From assembly GCA_947629065.1 (NCBI GenBank), contig CANRCH010000075.1:1-8326 (forward strand): a stretch of DNA of 8,326 nt, written 5' to 3'. This DNA comes from an uncultured Aliarcobacter sp. (lineage in GTDB: Bacteria; Campylobacterota; Campylobacteria; Campylobacterales; Arcobacteraceae). Both the position numbers and the translations under genes were made by a program. Under the pieces are notes generated by a model. That model saw only the letters and a program-made list of their open reading frames with translations. It did no database searches and was not told the DNA's origin. Positions within the stretch are counted from its first letter, which is position 1; each line of letters begins with the position of its first letter. Below, one piece after another: positions 1 through 6,140 of the stretch.

Positions 1-1593
1 TATGATGTGGAAAATTTTGGAACTTTAAGTGGTTTAGTAAAAGTTGAAACAAATAATCCAAAAGATGGTATTCATGGCGAAGTAAATTTAAATGCAGGAA
101 GTTTCAACTATAAAAAAGCAAGTGCTAGTATTGAAGCTGGAACTAAAAACTTAAAAGCAATTATAGCAGCTTCAACAGAAAGAAGTGATGCTTTTAAAGA
201 TGGAAATGGTAATAATTTTTTAGAACAACAAAAAAATAGTGCTGTTCCTTTAAATCAACAATATAAAAATAGAATTAAAAAAGCTTTTGAAAAAAATAAT
301 ATTTTCACAAAATTTATTTATAATATTAATGATGACCAAGAGTTTAAATTATCATACACTGCAAATAGAAGTGATGAAATTTTATATCCTTCTGGTCCCA
401 TGGATGCCAATTATGATAATAGTGATATTTATACTTTAGGATATACAATAAGAGATTTAGGTAATTTTTCAAAAGAGTTAAATATTGATTACTACTACTC
501 AAAAGTAGATCATCCAATGAGTGGAAAACTTAGAGTTGGAAATGCTACTTCATATATGACAAATCACCTAAAAAGCTCTATTTGGGGTCTAAAATTAAAA
601 AACTCTTTAGAAATAAAAGATAGTTTATTTACATTTGGTCTTGATACAAGTAAAAGAAACTGGCATGGAGAGATGTATTCAACAAATATAAATACAGGTG
701 TAAAAACTTCTAGCCTAATGAATAAAATGTACTCAACTGATACTAAAAATCATGCCCTATTTTCAAAACTAGAGAAAAGTTTTGGAAATTTTGATATTGA
801 AACAGGATTTAGATATGACCATACATCTATAGATACTGCAAGAAAAGATGCAGATAATAAAAAATATATATCTTTAAATGGATATATTTTTACAGCATAT
901 AATTTAGATGAAGATAGCAAATTTTTTGCTGGTATTGGAAAATCTTCAAGAGTTCCAGATGCTAGAGAGTTGTATCAAAATAATCAAACTTCAAATCAAA
1001 ACTTAAAACAGACAAAAAATTATGAAGTAGATTTTGGATATGAAGCAATTTTTGGAAATCTATTTGTAAAACCAAAAATATTCTACTCAAAACTTGAAAA
1101 CTACATCTACAATAGCTCAAAATTTGAAAATATAGATGCAAAAATATATGGAGCTGATTTTAGTGGATATTACTATTTTACAGATGATTTATCTCTTGAT
1201 TTTTCACTTGCATATTTAAGAGGTAAAAAAGATGCTAAACATATAGATAGAGATTTAGCAGAAATTCCACCATTTAAAGCGAATCTAGCTTTAAATTATG
1301 AGTATAAAAAAGCCAAATTTAAAAGTGAACTTGTTGCTGTAAAAAGATGGAGCAAATATGATAAAAACACCAAAGAGCAGGAGTTAGCTGGATATGCTAT
1401 TTTAAATCTAAAATATACACAAAATTTATTTAAAAACTTTGATTTAAGTATAGGAGTTGATAATATTCTAAATAAAACTTACAACTCTACAAACACTTAT
1501 AATGATATAAATTATATAAATCTTGGTGGAAATCAGATGCTTTTAAATGATATGGGAAGATATGCTTATCTAAATTTAAAGTATAGTTTTTAA
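1..1593 (+). CDS. TonB-dependent outer-membrane receptor, 3' part (5' end outside the window)
   Basis: The frame is open from base 1 (Tyr-Asp-Val-Glu...), so the GTG at 7 is probably internal and not the start. About 530 residues remain of a protein usually 650-700 long; the signal peptide, TonB box and most of the plug are missing. The first residues (YDVENFGTLSGLVKVET) look like the end of a plug domain, followed by a 22-strand-type beta barrel with alternating aromatic/hydrophobic strands. Family marks near the C-terminus are the GVDNILNKTY segment (about 1456-1482) and a final strand ending in Phe (YLNLKYSF), the usual outer-membrane insertion signal. Such receptors import metal chelates or cofactors with energy from TonB-ExbB-ExbD. 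The barrel order (a YxxGPMD-like segment, then a DHPMSGKLR segment, then Met/His-rich loops at about 505-735) recalls the copper receptors OprC/NosA, but the substrate is not established. No frameshift is seen. Confidence 0.9.
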   Translation, partial: YDVENFGTLSGLVKVETNNPKDGIHGEVNLNAGSFNYKKASASIEAGTKNLKAIIAASTERSDAFKDGNGNNFLEQQKNSAVPLNQQYKNRIKKAFEKNNIFTKFIYNINDDQEFKLSYTANRSDEILYPSGPMDANYDNSDIYTLGYTIRDLGNFSKELNIDYYYSKVDHPMSGKLRVGNATSYMTNHLKSSIWGLKLKNSLEIKDSLFTFGLDTSKRNWHGEMYSTNINTGVKTSSLMNKMYSTDTKNHALFSKLEKSFGNFDIETGFRYDHTSIDTARKDADNKKYISLNGYIFTAYNLDEDSKFFAGIGKSSRVPDARELYQNNQTSNQNLKQTKNYEVDFGYEAIFGNLFVKPKIFYSKLENYIYNSSKFENIDAKIYGADFSGYYYFTDDLSLDFSLAYLRGKKDAKHIDRDLAEIPPFKANLALNYEYKKAKFKSELVAVKRWSKYDKNTKEQELAGYAILNLKYTQNLFKNFDLSIGVDNILNKTYNSTNTYNDINYINLGGNQMLLNDMGRYAYLNLKYSF

Positions 1594-1619
1594 AGAGCTA
1601 AGGCTCTTTAATATTTTTT
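1591..1619 (+). terminator. Rho-independent terminator of the TonB receptor gene
   Basis: TAAAGAGC (1591-1598) pairs perfectly with GCTCTTTA (1603-1610) around a TAAG tetraloop and is followed by a six-T run at 1614-1619. The hairpin starts on the receptor's stop codon. It also covers the TAG stop (1598-1600) of the convergent kinase gene, but no T-run follows the hairpin on the minus strand, so it should stop mainly the + transcript. Confidence 0.8.
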
Positions 1620-2455
1620 AAATTTAAACTAATTATATTTCCAAAATCATTTTTATCTATATTTATAGATATTTTATTTTTATCACAAAACTCTTTTACA
1701 ATGGCAAGTCCTAAACCAAAACCCGTTTTTTCACTATTTTCTTGGAAAAAACTATCAAAAACCAAGATTATATTTTTTGCATCTATTAATTTTCCTTTGT
1801 TAAAAAAGCTTAAAATCCCATTTTTATATGAGATTTTTATATATGGATTCTCTTTTGTATTGTATTTAATTGCATTTGAGATTAGATTATCAAGTACCAA
1901 TAAAAAGCCGTTTAAATCGCTATTTAAATAAACATCTTCAATTTCAAGCTCTATTTTTGTATCTTTTTTAATATCTTCAAATTTTTCTAAAGAACTTTTT
2001 ATTGCTTCAATTAAAGAGAATTTTTCGAAATCGACTTTTGAAATACCTTTTTTTATCTCATACTCTAGATTTTCATATAGTTTTATTAGGTTTTCATTTG
2101 CAAGTTCAACTCTTTGTAATCTTTTTAAATTTTTTCCATCATTATATAAATCTTTTTTTAATAGTTGAATATTTAGTTTTATTGTAGAACTTGGGATATT
2201 TAGTTCGTGTAGAGTTGTTTTTACTCTTTTTCCCATATCTAAATCATTTTTAAAAATATTTGATAAAAGTGGATAAAATAGAGTCAAAAATATTATAGAA
2301 AAAAATATTATTAAAATAGTAGAAAAGAGAAATTTATGCTCTTTTAAAAAGAGAAAATTATCCAGTAAAATATTGTTTAAATAGATTATTAATGAACTTG
2401 TAAATATAAAAATAACAGCAACTGAGATTAAAATCTCTTGTTTCTTAAAGTTCAA
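1598..2455 (-). CDS. Compact membrane sensor histidine kinase
   Basis: 285-residue two-component sensor kinase that autophosphorylates on His and passes the phosphate to the regulator encoded just upstream. Two membrane segments (about residues 8-30 and 42-66) are separated by only about 10 residues, so there is no real periplasmic sensor domain and no obvious HAMP domain. The H-box is unusual, HELNIP with the predicted phospho-His at 83 (families usually show HELRTP or HEIKNP). The N-box DNLISNAIKYN (189-199) and G2 box GFGLGLAIVKEFC (245-257) are intact. The G1 box is a degenerate FFNKG (217-221), as in kinases where Asn replaces the Asp of DxGxG. The start is a TTG that overlaps the end of the regulator gene by 11 bp; AGGA (2463-2466) lies 7 nt upstream, and no early ATG exists. 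The signal is unknown; short-loop kinases often sense within the membrane or through a partner protein. Confidence 0.88.
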   Translation of the reverse strand: MNFKKQEILISVAVIFIFTSSLIIYLNNILLDNFLFLKEHKFLFSTILIIFFSIIFLTLFYPLLSNIFKNDLDMGKRVKTTLHELNIPSSTIKLNIQLLKKDLYNDGKNLKRLQRVELANENLIKLYENLEYEIKKGISKVDFEKFSLIEAIKSSLEKFEDIKKDTKIELEIEDVYLNSDLNGFLLVLDNLISNAIKYNTKENPYIKISYKNGILSFFNKGKLIDAKNIILVFDSFFQENSEKTGFGLGLAIVKEFCDKNKISINIDKNDFGNIISLNLKNIKEP

Positions 2456-3107
2456 ATCTATATCCTACTGATTTTATATTTTGTATTACATTTTCTTTTT
2501 TAAAAAGTTTTTTAATCTGGTTTATATAGACTCTTATACTTCCTTCACTATAACTTTCATTAAAGCCCCAAAGTTTAGTAATAATCTCATCTTTGCTTAC
2601 AATTTTTCCTTGATTTTGTACAAAAAGTTCTAGTAAATCCATAGCTTTTATAGCTAAACTCACATCTATATTATCTCTATACACTCTTCTATTTTCTTGA
2701 TCAAAAATCAAACCATCTTCTAAAATAATTTTCTCAAAACTCCTATTTACTCTTTTTAAAACAGCTTTTACTCTTAAAAGTAGTTCATCTAAATCCACTG
2801 GTTTTTTAATATAGTCATCACAACCTTTTAAAAAAGCATCTTTTAAAGTATCACTATCTTTATATGAAGTTAAAAAAATTGTAGCTGTTTTGTCATTGCT
2901 ATCTCTTAGAAGTTTTAGTAGTTCCAAGCCACTAATTTCAGGTAAATTTATATCAAAAATATATAAATCATAACTATTTTTGTAGTTTAATTCTAGGGCT
3001 TCATTTGAGTTTTTTGCACAATCAACCAAAAAACCTTCACTTGTTAAAAAATCTTCTAATGTTTCTAAAAATAGCAAATCATCTTCCAAAATCAATATTT
3101 TATACAT
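2445..3107 (-). CDS. OmpR/PhoB-family response regulator
   Basis: 220-residue transcription factor. The receiver domain (about 1-118) has the acidic pocket Glu8/Asp9/Asp10, phospho-acceptor Asp52 (in YIFDINLPEISG), switch Thr80 (FLTSY) and Lys102 (IKKPVD). A winged-helix DNA-binding domain (about 128-220) includes the recognition helix around GSIRVYINQIKKLF and the hairpin wing ending SVGYRFEL. All catalytic positions are present, so a working phospho-regulator is expected. It is first in an operon with the histidine kinase; the overlap implies translational coupling and a matched pair. The ATG start is preceded by AAAAGGTG (3112-3119) four nt away. It diverges from the Na/Pi cotransporter-PhoU gene across a 99-bp gap, so autoregulation and control of that neighbour are both plausible. 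The target genes cannot be read from the sequence. Confidence 0.92.
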   Translation of the reverse strand: MYKILILEDDLLFLETLEDFLTSEGFLVDCAKNSNEALELNYKNSYDLYIFDINLPEISGLELLKLLRDSNDKTATIFLTSYKDSDTLKDAFLKGCDDYIKKPVDLDELLLRVKAVLKRVNRSFEKIILEDGLIFDQENRRVYRDNIDVSLAIKAMDLLELFVQNQGKIVSKDEIITKLWGFNESYSEGSIRVYINQIKKLFKKENVIQNIKSVGYRFEL

Positions 3108-3131
3108 AAAGCACCTTTTTATAAAGCTTTC

Positions 3132-3140
3132 ATTCTATCA
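3132..3140 (-). promoter_or_regulatory. Predicted extended -10 promoter of the two-component operon
   Basis: Read on the minus strand this is TGATAGAAT, a good match to the extended -10 pattern TGnTAnAAT, with a run of T just upstream as is common in Campylobacterota sigma-70 promoters. It would start transcription near 3125 and give a leader of about 18 nt with the ribosome binding site at 3112-3119. No TTGACA-like -35 is visible. Confidence 0.5.
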
Positions 3141-3148
3141 AAAAAAAT

Positions 3149-3189
3149 CTTATTTATTAAATTTTTGCTATAATAAAAGCTTATTTATT
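3149..3189 (+). repeat. Direct repeat CTTATTTATT x2 in the divergent promoter region
   Basis: CTTATTTATT occurs at 3149-3158 and again at 3180-3189, start-to-start 31 bp, close to three turns of the helix. One copy lies in the overlapping -35 zone of both predicted promoters and the other lies just around the predicted start of the rightward transcript. It could be a paired operator for the neighbouring OmpR-type regulator. In DNA this AT-rich a ten-base repeat can also arise by chance. Confidence 0.3.
3166..3174 (+). promoter_or_regulatory. Predicted extended -10 promoter of the Na/Pi cotransporter gene
   Basis: TGCTATAAT is a perfect extended -10 box, preceded by a T-run. Transcription would begin near 3181, giving a leader of about 25 nt. 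The gap between this box and the divergent -10 box (3132-3140) is only 25 bp, so the two polymerase footprints must overlap. No canonical -35 is seen. Confidence 0.6.
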
Positions 3190-3206
3190 TACAAAAAAGG
3201 AAAATC

Positions 3207-4967
3207 GTGAAGAAGAATATTTCGTGGTTAATTGGTCTAATTTTATTAGGCTATATAGTTATTTCTTTTCAGAATATGACTGTAATATTAGCTGGAATTG
3301 CAATATTTTTAATCGGTATGTTTTTCATGCAAGATGGTTTTAAACAACTATCAGGTGGTATGCTTGAAAAACTGCTTCAGAAATTTACTAGCAATTCAAT
3401 CTATGCAATAGTAACAGGGGTTATTTCTACTACTGTTGTTCAAAGTTCAACTATTACAACTTTGCTTACAATTTCGTTTGTTGGAACTGGGCTTTTAACT
3501 CTAGCTCAAGGTATTGGAGTTATTTTTGGGTCTAACTTGGGAAGTTCAAGTACTGCTTGGATTGTTGCCTTGCTTGGTGGTGGAGTTAAAATTTCAGATT
3601 ATGCAATGCCTATGTTGGTTATTGGAATTGTTTTAAGATTTGGTAAAACAAATGTTTTAAAAGGTAGTGGAAATGTACTTTTAGGACTTGGTTTTATCTT
3701 CCTTGGAATTGATTATATGAAAAATGGTTTTGAGGATTTCAAAGAGACAATTGATTTAGCTGCATACTCAATGGAGGGATATTTAGGGATTTTAACTTAT
3801 ATTGCAATTGGAATTTTTGTAACTGTTGTAGTTCAATCAAGTGCTGCAACTCTTGCAATTGTAATTACAGCACTAAACCTTGAAAGTATCTCTTATATAA
3901 ATGCACTATCACTTACAATTGGGGCAAATGTTGGGACTGTTTTAACAGCGTATTTAGTATCTTTAGCATCAAATGAAGATGCAAAAAGAGTTGCAATGTC
4001 ACATGTATTATTTAACTTTATAACAGCCGTTATCATCACAATATTTATTTACCAAATACAATATTTTGTAGATACAGCTTCTCCATATTTAGGTATTAGT
4101 GATACAAATTATGGTTTAAAACTAGCATTCTTCCACTCTTTATATAGTATTATTGGTATTTTGCTTTTAACTCCATTTATTCCAAAAATGGAACAACTGC
4201 TACATAAAATAGTAAAAGATAAAAAAGTTGAAATATTTGAACCAAAATATATATCTTCAAGTGTAATTCAAAGTCCAGATGCATCTTTAGTAGCTTTAAG
4301 AAAAGAGACAATAAATCTATATGAAAACTGCCAAAAAGCTATGCTTCATGCACTAAATATTCATACAACAAATCTAAATAATGAGACTTTAAAAGTACAG
4401 TTAAACAAAGAGTTTCAAATAATTGATACAAATATTGATGAAATTTATCAAAGAGATTTAAAACATCTTTATAGTGAGATTATTAAATTCTCATCATTTG
4501 CTCAAGAACATATGTTTGATTTCCAACATAAAGAAGCTGGTGAGATTAAAAGATCAGCTGCACTTTTAATCGAAGTTTTAAAAGATATTAGAGATATTCA
4601 AAAAAATGTAAACTACTATTTAAAAAGTAGAAATGAGTTTATTAAAGATGAATACAATATCCTAAGAAAAGAGATTGCAGAGATTTTAATAGATATAAAT
4701 ACTTTGGCAAAATTAGAAGAAGAAGCTGAAAAACTTACTCAAATGGAAGTTATAAAATCTACTTTAATAGAGAATGATGCAGCAAGTTCTGAAGAGATTG
4801 ATAAACTTATTAGAGAAGATAAAATCAAAGCAACAATGGCTACAAGTTATATGAATGATAGTTCTACAGCTTATTCAATCCAAAGAAAACTTGTAGAAGT
4901 TGCAAATATTCTGTTTTTACATAGCGATTTATTACAAAGAATAGGAGAAGAAGTTGAAGCTCAATAA
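3207..4967 (+). CDS. Na+/Pi-cotransporter-family membrane protein with C-terminal PhoU-like domain (YjbB-like)
   Basis: 586 residues, full length for this family. The N-terminal two thirds (about 5-325) is membrane-embedded and carries the family's internal repeat: VVQSSTITTLL (QSS at 79-81) with GSNLGSSSTAW (108-118), and again VVQSSAATLAI (QSS at 210-212) with GANVGTVLTAYL (239-250). The QSS motifs form the phosphate/sodium path in this family. The C-terminal part (about 355-586) is soluble, helical and charged, like PhoU domains that control phosphate flux. The E. coli relative YjbB is linked to phosphate export, so direction (uptake or efflux) is open. The start is GTG at 3207 with AGGA (3198-3201) five nt upstream; the protein begins MKKNISWLIG and leads directly into a membrane helix. 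It has its own promoter, diverges from the two-component operon, and is overlapped at its 3' end by a small lysine-rich gene. Confidence 0.9.
   Translation: MKKNISWLIGLILLGYIVISFQNMTVILAGIAIFLIGMFFMQDGFKQLSGGMLEKLLQKFTSNSIYAIVTGVISTTVVQSSTITTLLTISFVGTGLLTLAQGIGVIFGSNLGSSSTAWIVALLGGGVKISDYAMPMLVIGIVLRFGKTNVLKGSGNVLLGLGFIFLGIDYMKNGFEDFKETIDLAAYSMEGYLGILTYIAIGIFVTVVVQSSAATLAIVITALNLESISYINALSLTIGANVGTVLTAYLVSLASNEDAKRVAMSHVLFNFITAVIITIFIYQIQYFVDTASPYLGISDTNYGLKLAFFHSLYSIIGILLLTPFIPKMEQLLHKIVKDKKVEIFEPKYISSSVIQSPDASLVALRKETINLYENCQKAMLHALNIHTTNLNNETLKVQLNKEFQIIDTNIDEIYQRDLKHLYSEIIKFSSFAQEHMFDFQHKEAGEIKRSAALLIEVLKDIRDIQKNVNYYLKSRNEFIKDEYNILRKEIAEILIDINTLAKLEEEAEKLTQMEVIKSTLIENDAASSEEIDKLIREDKIKATMATSYMNDSSTAYSIQRKLVEVANILFLHSDLLQRIGEEVEAQ
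4943..4947 (+). promoter_or_regulatory. Ribosome binding site that decides a TTG start
   Basis: AGGAG lies inside the last codons of the transporter gene, six nt before the TTG at 4954. The alternative ATG at 4972, five bases past the transporter's TAA stop, has no Shine-Dalgarno sequence and could be reached only by re-initiation. The site favours the TTG, although the bases also encode Gly-Glu-Glu of the transporter and so may be coincidental. Confidence 0.5.
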
Positions 4968-5199
4968 AATTATGGAAAATATTACAAACTACCTAGAAAA
5001 AGGTATTTTAAAAAACTCTAAAGAGAAAAAGCTTAAAAAAATTATTAATGATTTAAGAGATAAAAAATCAGATACAAAAGAGGCTTTAAAGAAATTAGAA
5101 AAATCTAATCTTCATAAAAAAGATAAATTAGAAAAGAGATTAGATGCTATTAAAAAACTATTAAGAAGTAGTAAAGCTCTTCTTAAAAACAAAAAATAA
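4954..5199 (+). CDS. Small lysine-rich helical protein, unknown function (paralogue of the 5391-5630 gene)
   Basis: 81 residues if the TTG at 4954 is used, 75 from the ATG at 4972. I do not recognise a family. It is highly basic (about 25 Lys and 3 Arg against 11 acidic), has no membrane segment or signal peptide, and its Leu/Ile spacing suggests one or two amphipathic helices or a coiled coil. I prefer the TTG: it has a well-placed AGGAG, and from there the protein aligns without gaps to the second small basic protein downstream, both beginning MKxxK, with about 21 identities in 79 columns by hand. Many of these are Lys or Leu, so composition inflates the figure. It overlaps the transporter gene by 14 bp and is surely co-transcribed and probably co-translated with it, which hints at a link to the PhoU-like transporter. 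Charge would also fit nucleic-acid, ribosome or polyphosphate binding; this is speculation. Confidence 0.72.
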   Translation: MKLNKIMENITNYLEKGILKNSKEKKLKKIINDLRDKKSDTKEALKKLEKSNLHKKDKLEKRLDAIKKLLRSSKALLKNKK

Positions 5200-5210
5200 T
5201 CTTTAAATAA

Positions 5211-5246
5211 TTAGTAGAATTTATAATTAATTATAACTTCTACTAA
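5211..5246. repeat. 36-bp near-perfect palindrome
   Basis: TTAGTAGAATTTATAATT (5211-5228) is followed immediately by its reverse complement AATTATAACTTCTACTAA (5229-5246) with one mismatch in 18 pairs and no spacer. It begins 12 bp after the first small basic gene. As RNA it would fold into a hairpin that might end or stabilise the transporter transcript, but no T-run follows. As DNA it contains TATAAT facing both ways (5222-5227 on +, 5230-5235 on -), so an operator or promoter element is an alternative. Confidence 0.6.
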
Positions 5247-5302
5247 TATAAAAATCTATCAACTAACCTATTTTTAAGTATCCATTGAGTATTGTGTAGA
5301 AC

Positions 5303-5338
5303 ACTTTGAATTTTTAAATGAGTTAAAAATTTTGAAGT
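5303..5338 (+). promoter_or_regulatory. Leader hairpin 1 before the second small basic gene
   Basis: AATTTTTAA (5309-5317) pairs perfectly with TTAAAAATT (5323-5331) around the loop ATGAG. The stem extends outward through two wobble pairs and ACTT/AAGT (5303-5306 with 5335-5338), leaving a single bulged base at 5332. That is about 15 pairs in all, with almost no G-C. No T-run follows, so it does not look like a terminator. Confidence 0.4.
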
Positions 5339-5340
5339 AA

Positions 5341-5366
5341 TAAGTTTATAGTAGTTTATAAACTTA
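5341..5366 (+). promoter_or_regulatory. Leader hairpin 2 before the second small basic gene
   Basis: TAAGTTTATA (5341-5350) and TATAAACTTA (5357-5366) form a perfect ten-pair stem with the loop GTAGTT. It ends 14 nt before the GGAG ribosome binding site (5381-5384) of the next gene and two bases after leader hairpin 1. It could be an operator (the arms are inverted repeats) or an RNA element acting on translation. Confidence 0.4.
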
Positions 5367-5390
5367 AAAATTAATATTATGGAGATAAAA

Positions 5391-5630
5391 ATGAAAACTA
5401 CAAAAGCAGCAAAACAATTAGTAAGTATTGTAAAAAAAGATGAGTTATCAAAAGCTCAAAGAAGAAAAGCAAAAAAATTAGTTGGTGAATTAAAACAAAA
5501 AAGAGCAAAAGTAAAAGCGGAACTTAAAGAAACAAATAAAAAAGATAAAAAAAGAATCAAAGATTTAAGAAACAAACAAACTGTTATCAAAAAAGCTATT
5601 AACCAAAGCAAACAAAACAAAAAGAAATAA
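5391..5630 (+). CDS. Small, extremely lysine-rich protein, unknown function
   Basis: 79 residues starting at ATG 5391, chosen because GGAG (5381-5384) sits six nt upstream. The earlier in-frame ATG at 5379 overlaps that ribosome binding site and has none of its own. It has about 26 Lys and 5 Arg against 7 acidic residues and no Phe, Tyr, Trp, His or Cys. The predicted fold is helical, with short runs of Leu/Val/Ile on one face and a lysine tail (QNKKK). It aligns end to end with the small basic protein encoded at 4954-5199, suggesting an old tandem duplication. It has a separate leader of about 190 bp with several inverted repeats and a hairpin after the stop, so it is probably its own transcription unit. 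The charge resembles ribosome-associated, nucleoid or polyanion-binding proteins, but no known family is recognised. Confidence 0.8.
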   Translation: MKTTKAAKQLVSIVKKDELSKAQRRKAKKLVGELKQKRAKVKAELKETNKKDKKRIKDLRNKQTVIKKAINQSKQNKKK

Positions 5631-5642
5631 TATTTTGTTTCA

Positions 5643-5681
5643 AAATAGTTTAGTTAAGTTTTAAACTTTTCTAAACTATTT
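5643..5681. terminator. Hairpin between convergent genes, probable bidirectional terminator
   Basis: AAATAGTTTAG (5643-5653) pairs perfectly with CTAAACTATTT (5671-5681). The 17-nt loop can itself pair (AAGTTT 5656-5661 with AAACTT 5663-5668), giving an almost continuous hairpin. It starts 12 bp after the second small basic gene and includes the TAG stop (5676-5678) of trmL. The T-tracts on either side are short (three or four T), so termination strength is uncertain. Confidence 0.55.
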
Positions 5682-6140
5682 AAAAGAGGCAAAATTTTGC
5701 CTTAAAGCTTCATAACAAACAATTGATACACTATTTGCAATATTTAGGCTTCTTGCACTGTTTGTCATAGGAATTGTAATACAAGTCTCTTTACTTTTAT
5801 TTAGTATAAATTCAGGCAATCCTGCATCTTCTCTTCCAAAATAGAAATAATCATCTTTTTTAAACTCTTGGTTAAAATATACTTGTTTTGTTTTTGTTGT
5901 AGCAAAAAAATGTCTAGAGTTTAGTGGATTTTTATTCCAAAAATCTTCGATATTTTCATACTCAATAACCTCTAAATCATACCAATAATCAAGTCCTGCT
6001 CTTCTTACCTCTTTTTCTGTAATCTCTCCAAAACCATAAGGTTTTATCAAATGTAATTTACAATTTAGTGCAAATGCAAGTCTTCCAATAGTCCCAACAT
6101 TTCCTGGAATTCTTGGCTCGTGAAGAACTATATTAAACAT
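5676..6140 (-). CDS. trmL: tRNA (cytidine/uridine-2'-O-)-methyltransferase TrmL, SPOUT family
   Basis: 154 residues, the normal length for TrmL, which uses S-adenosylmethionine to methylate the 2'-OH of the wobble nucleotide 34 in tRNA-Leu isoacceptors. The three SPOUT motifs are in order: PRIPGNVGTIGRLA (9-22, with Asn14 in the usual PxNxGxxxR pattern), FGREDAGLP (101-109; the family more often has FGPETRGLP), and IPMTNSARSLNIANSVSIVCYEALRQ-type motif 3 (about 123-148, Arg130-Ser131-Leu132-Asn133), which builds the trefoil knot. The protein acts in the cytosol as a dimer. Its ATG shares one base with the purU stop (TAATG at 6138-6142), so translation is probably coupled to purU; no strong ribosome binding site is seen. 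The gene stops inside the hairpin shared with the convergent small gene. Confidence 0.93.
   Translation of the reverse strand: MFNIVLHEPRIPGNVGTIGRLAFALNCKLHLIKPYGFGEITEKEVRRAGLDYWYDLEVIEYENIEDFWNKNPLNSRHFFATTKTKQVYFNQEFKKDDYFYFGREDAGLPEFILNKSKETCITIPMTNSARSLNIANSVSIVCYEALRQNFASFK

Noticed and set aside
7..9. GTG as the start codon of the TonB receptor
   Set aside because: The frame is open through base 1 and the protein begins in the middle of a plug domain, so the true start is upstream of the window.
1701..1931. 76-codon open frame on the + strand
   Set aside because: It is antisense to the ATP-binding domain of the histidine kinase, shows no recognisable motif, and is explained by the AT-rich coding strand opposite.
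2002..2187. 61-codon open frame on the + strand
   Set aside because: It is antisense to the kinase dimerisation region. The hydrophobic look comes from reading Lys/Glu codons backwards.
5161..5186. Inverted repeat TTAAGAAG / CTTCTTAA
   Set aside because: It sits inside the last codons of the first small basic gene, with a ten-base loop and no T-run after it. It is probably a by-product of Lys/Leu/Arg codons and not a terminator.
5379..5381. ATG at 5379 as the start of the second small basic gene
   Set aside because: It overlaps the GGAG ribosome binding site that serves the ATG at 5391, and has no ribosome binding site of its own.
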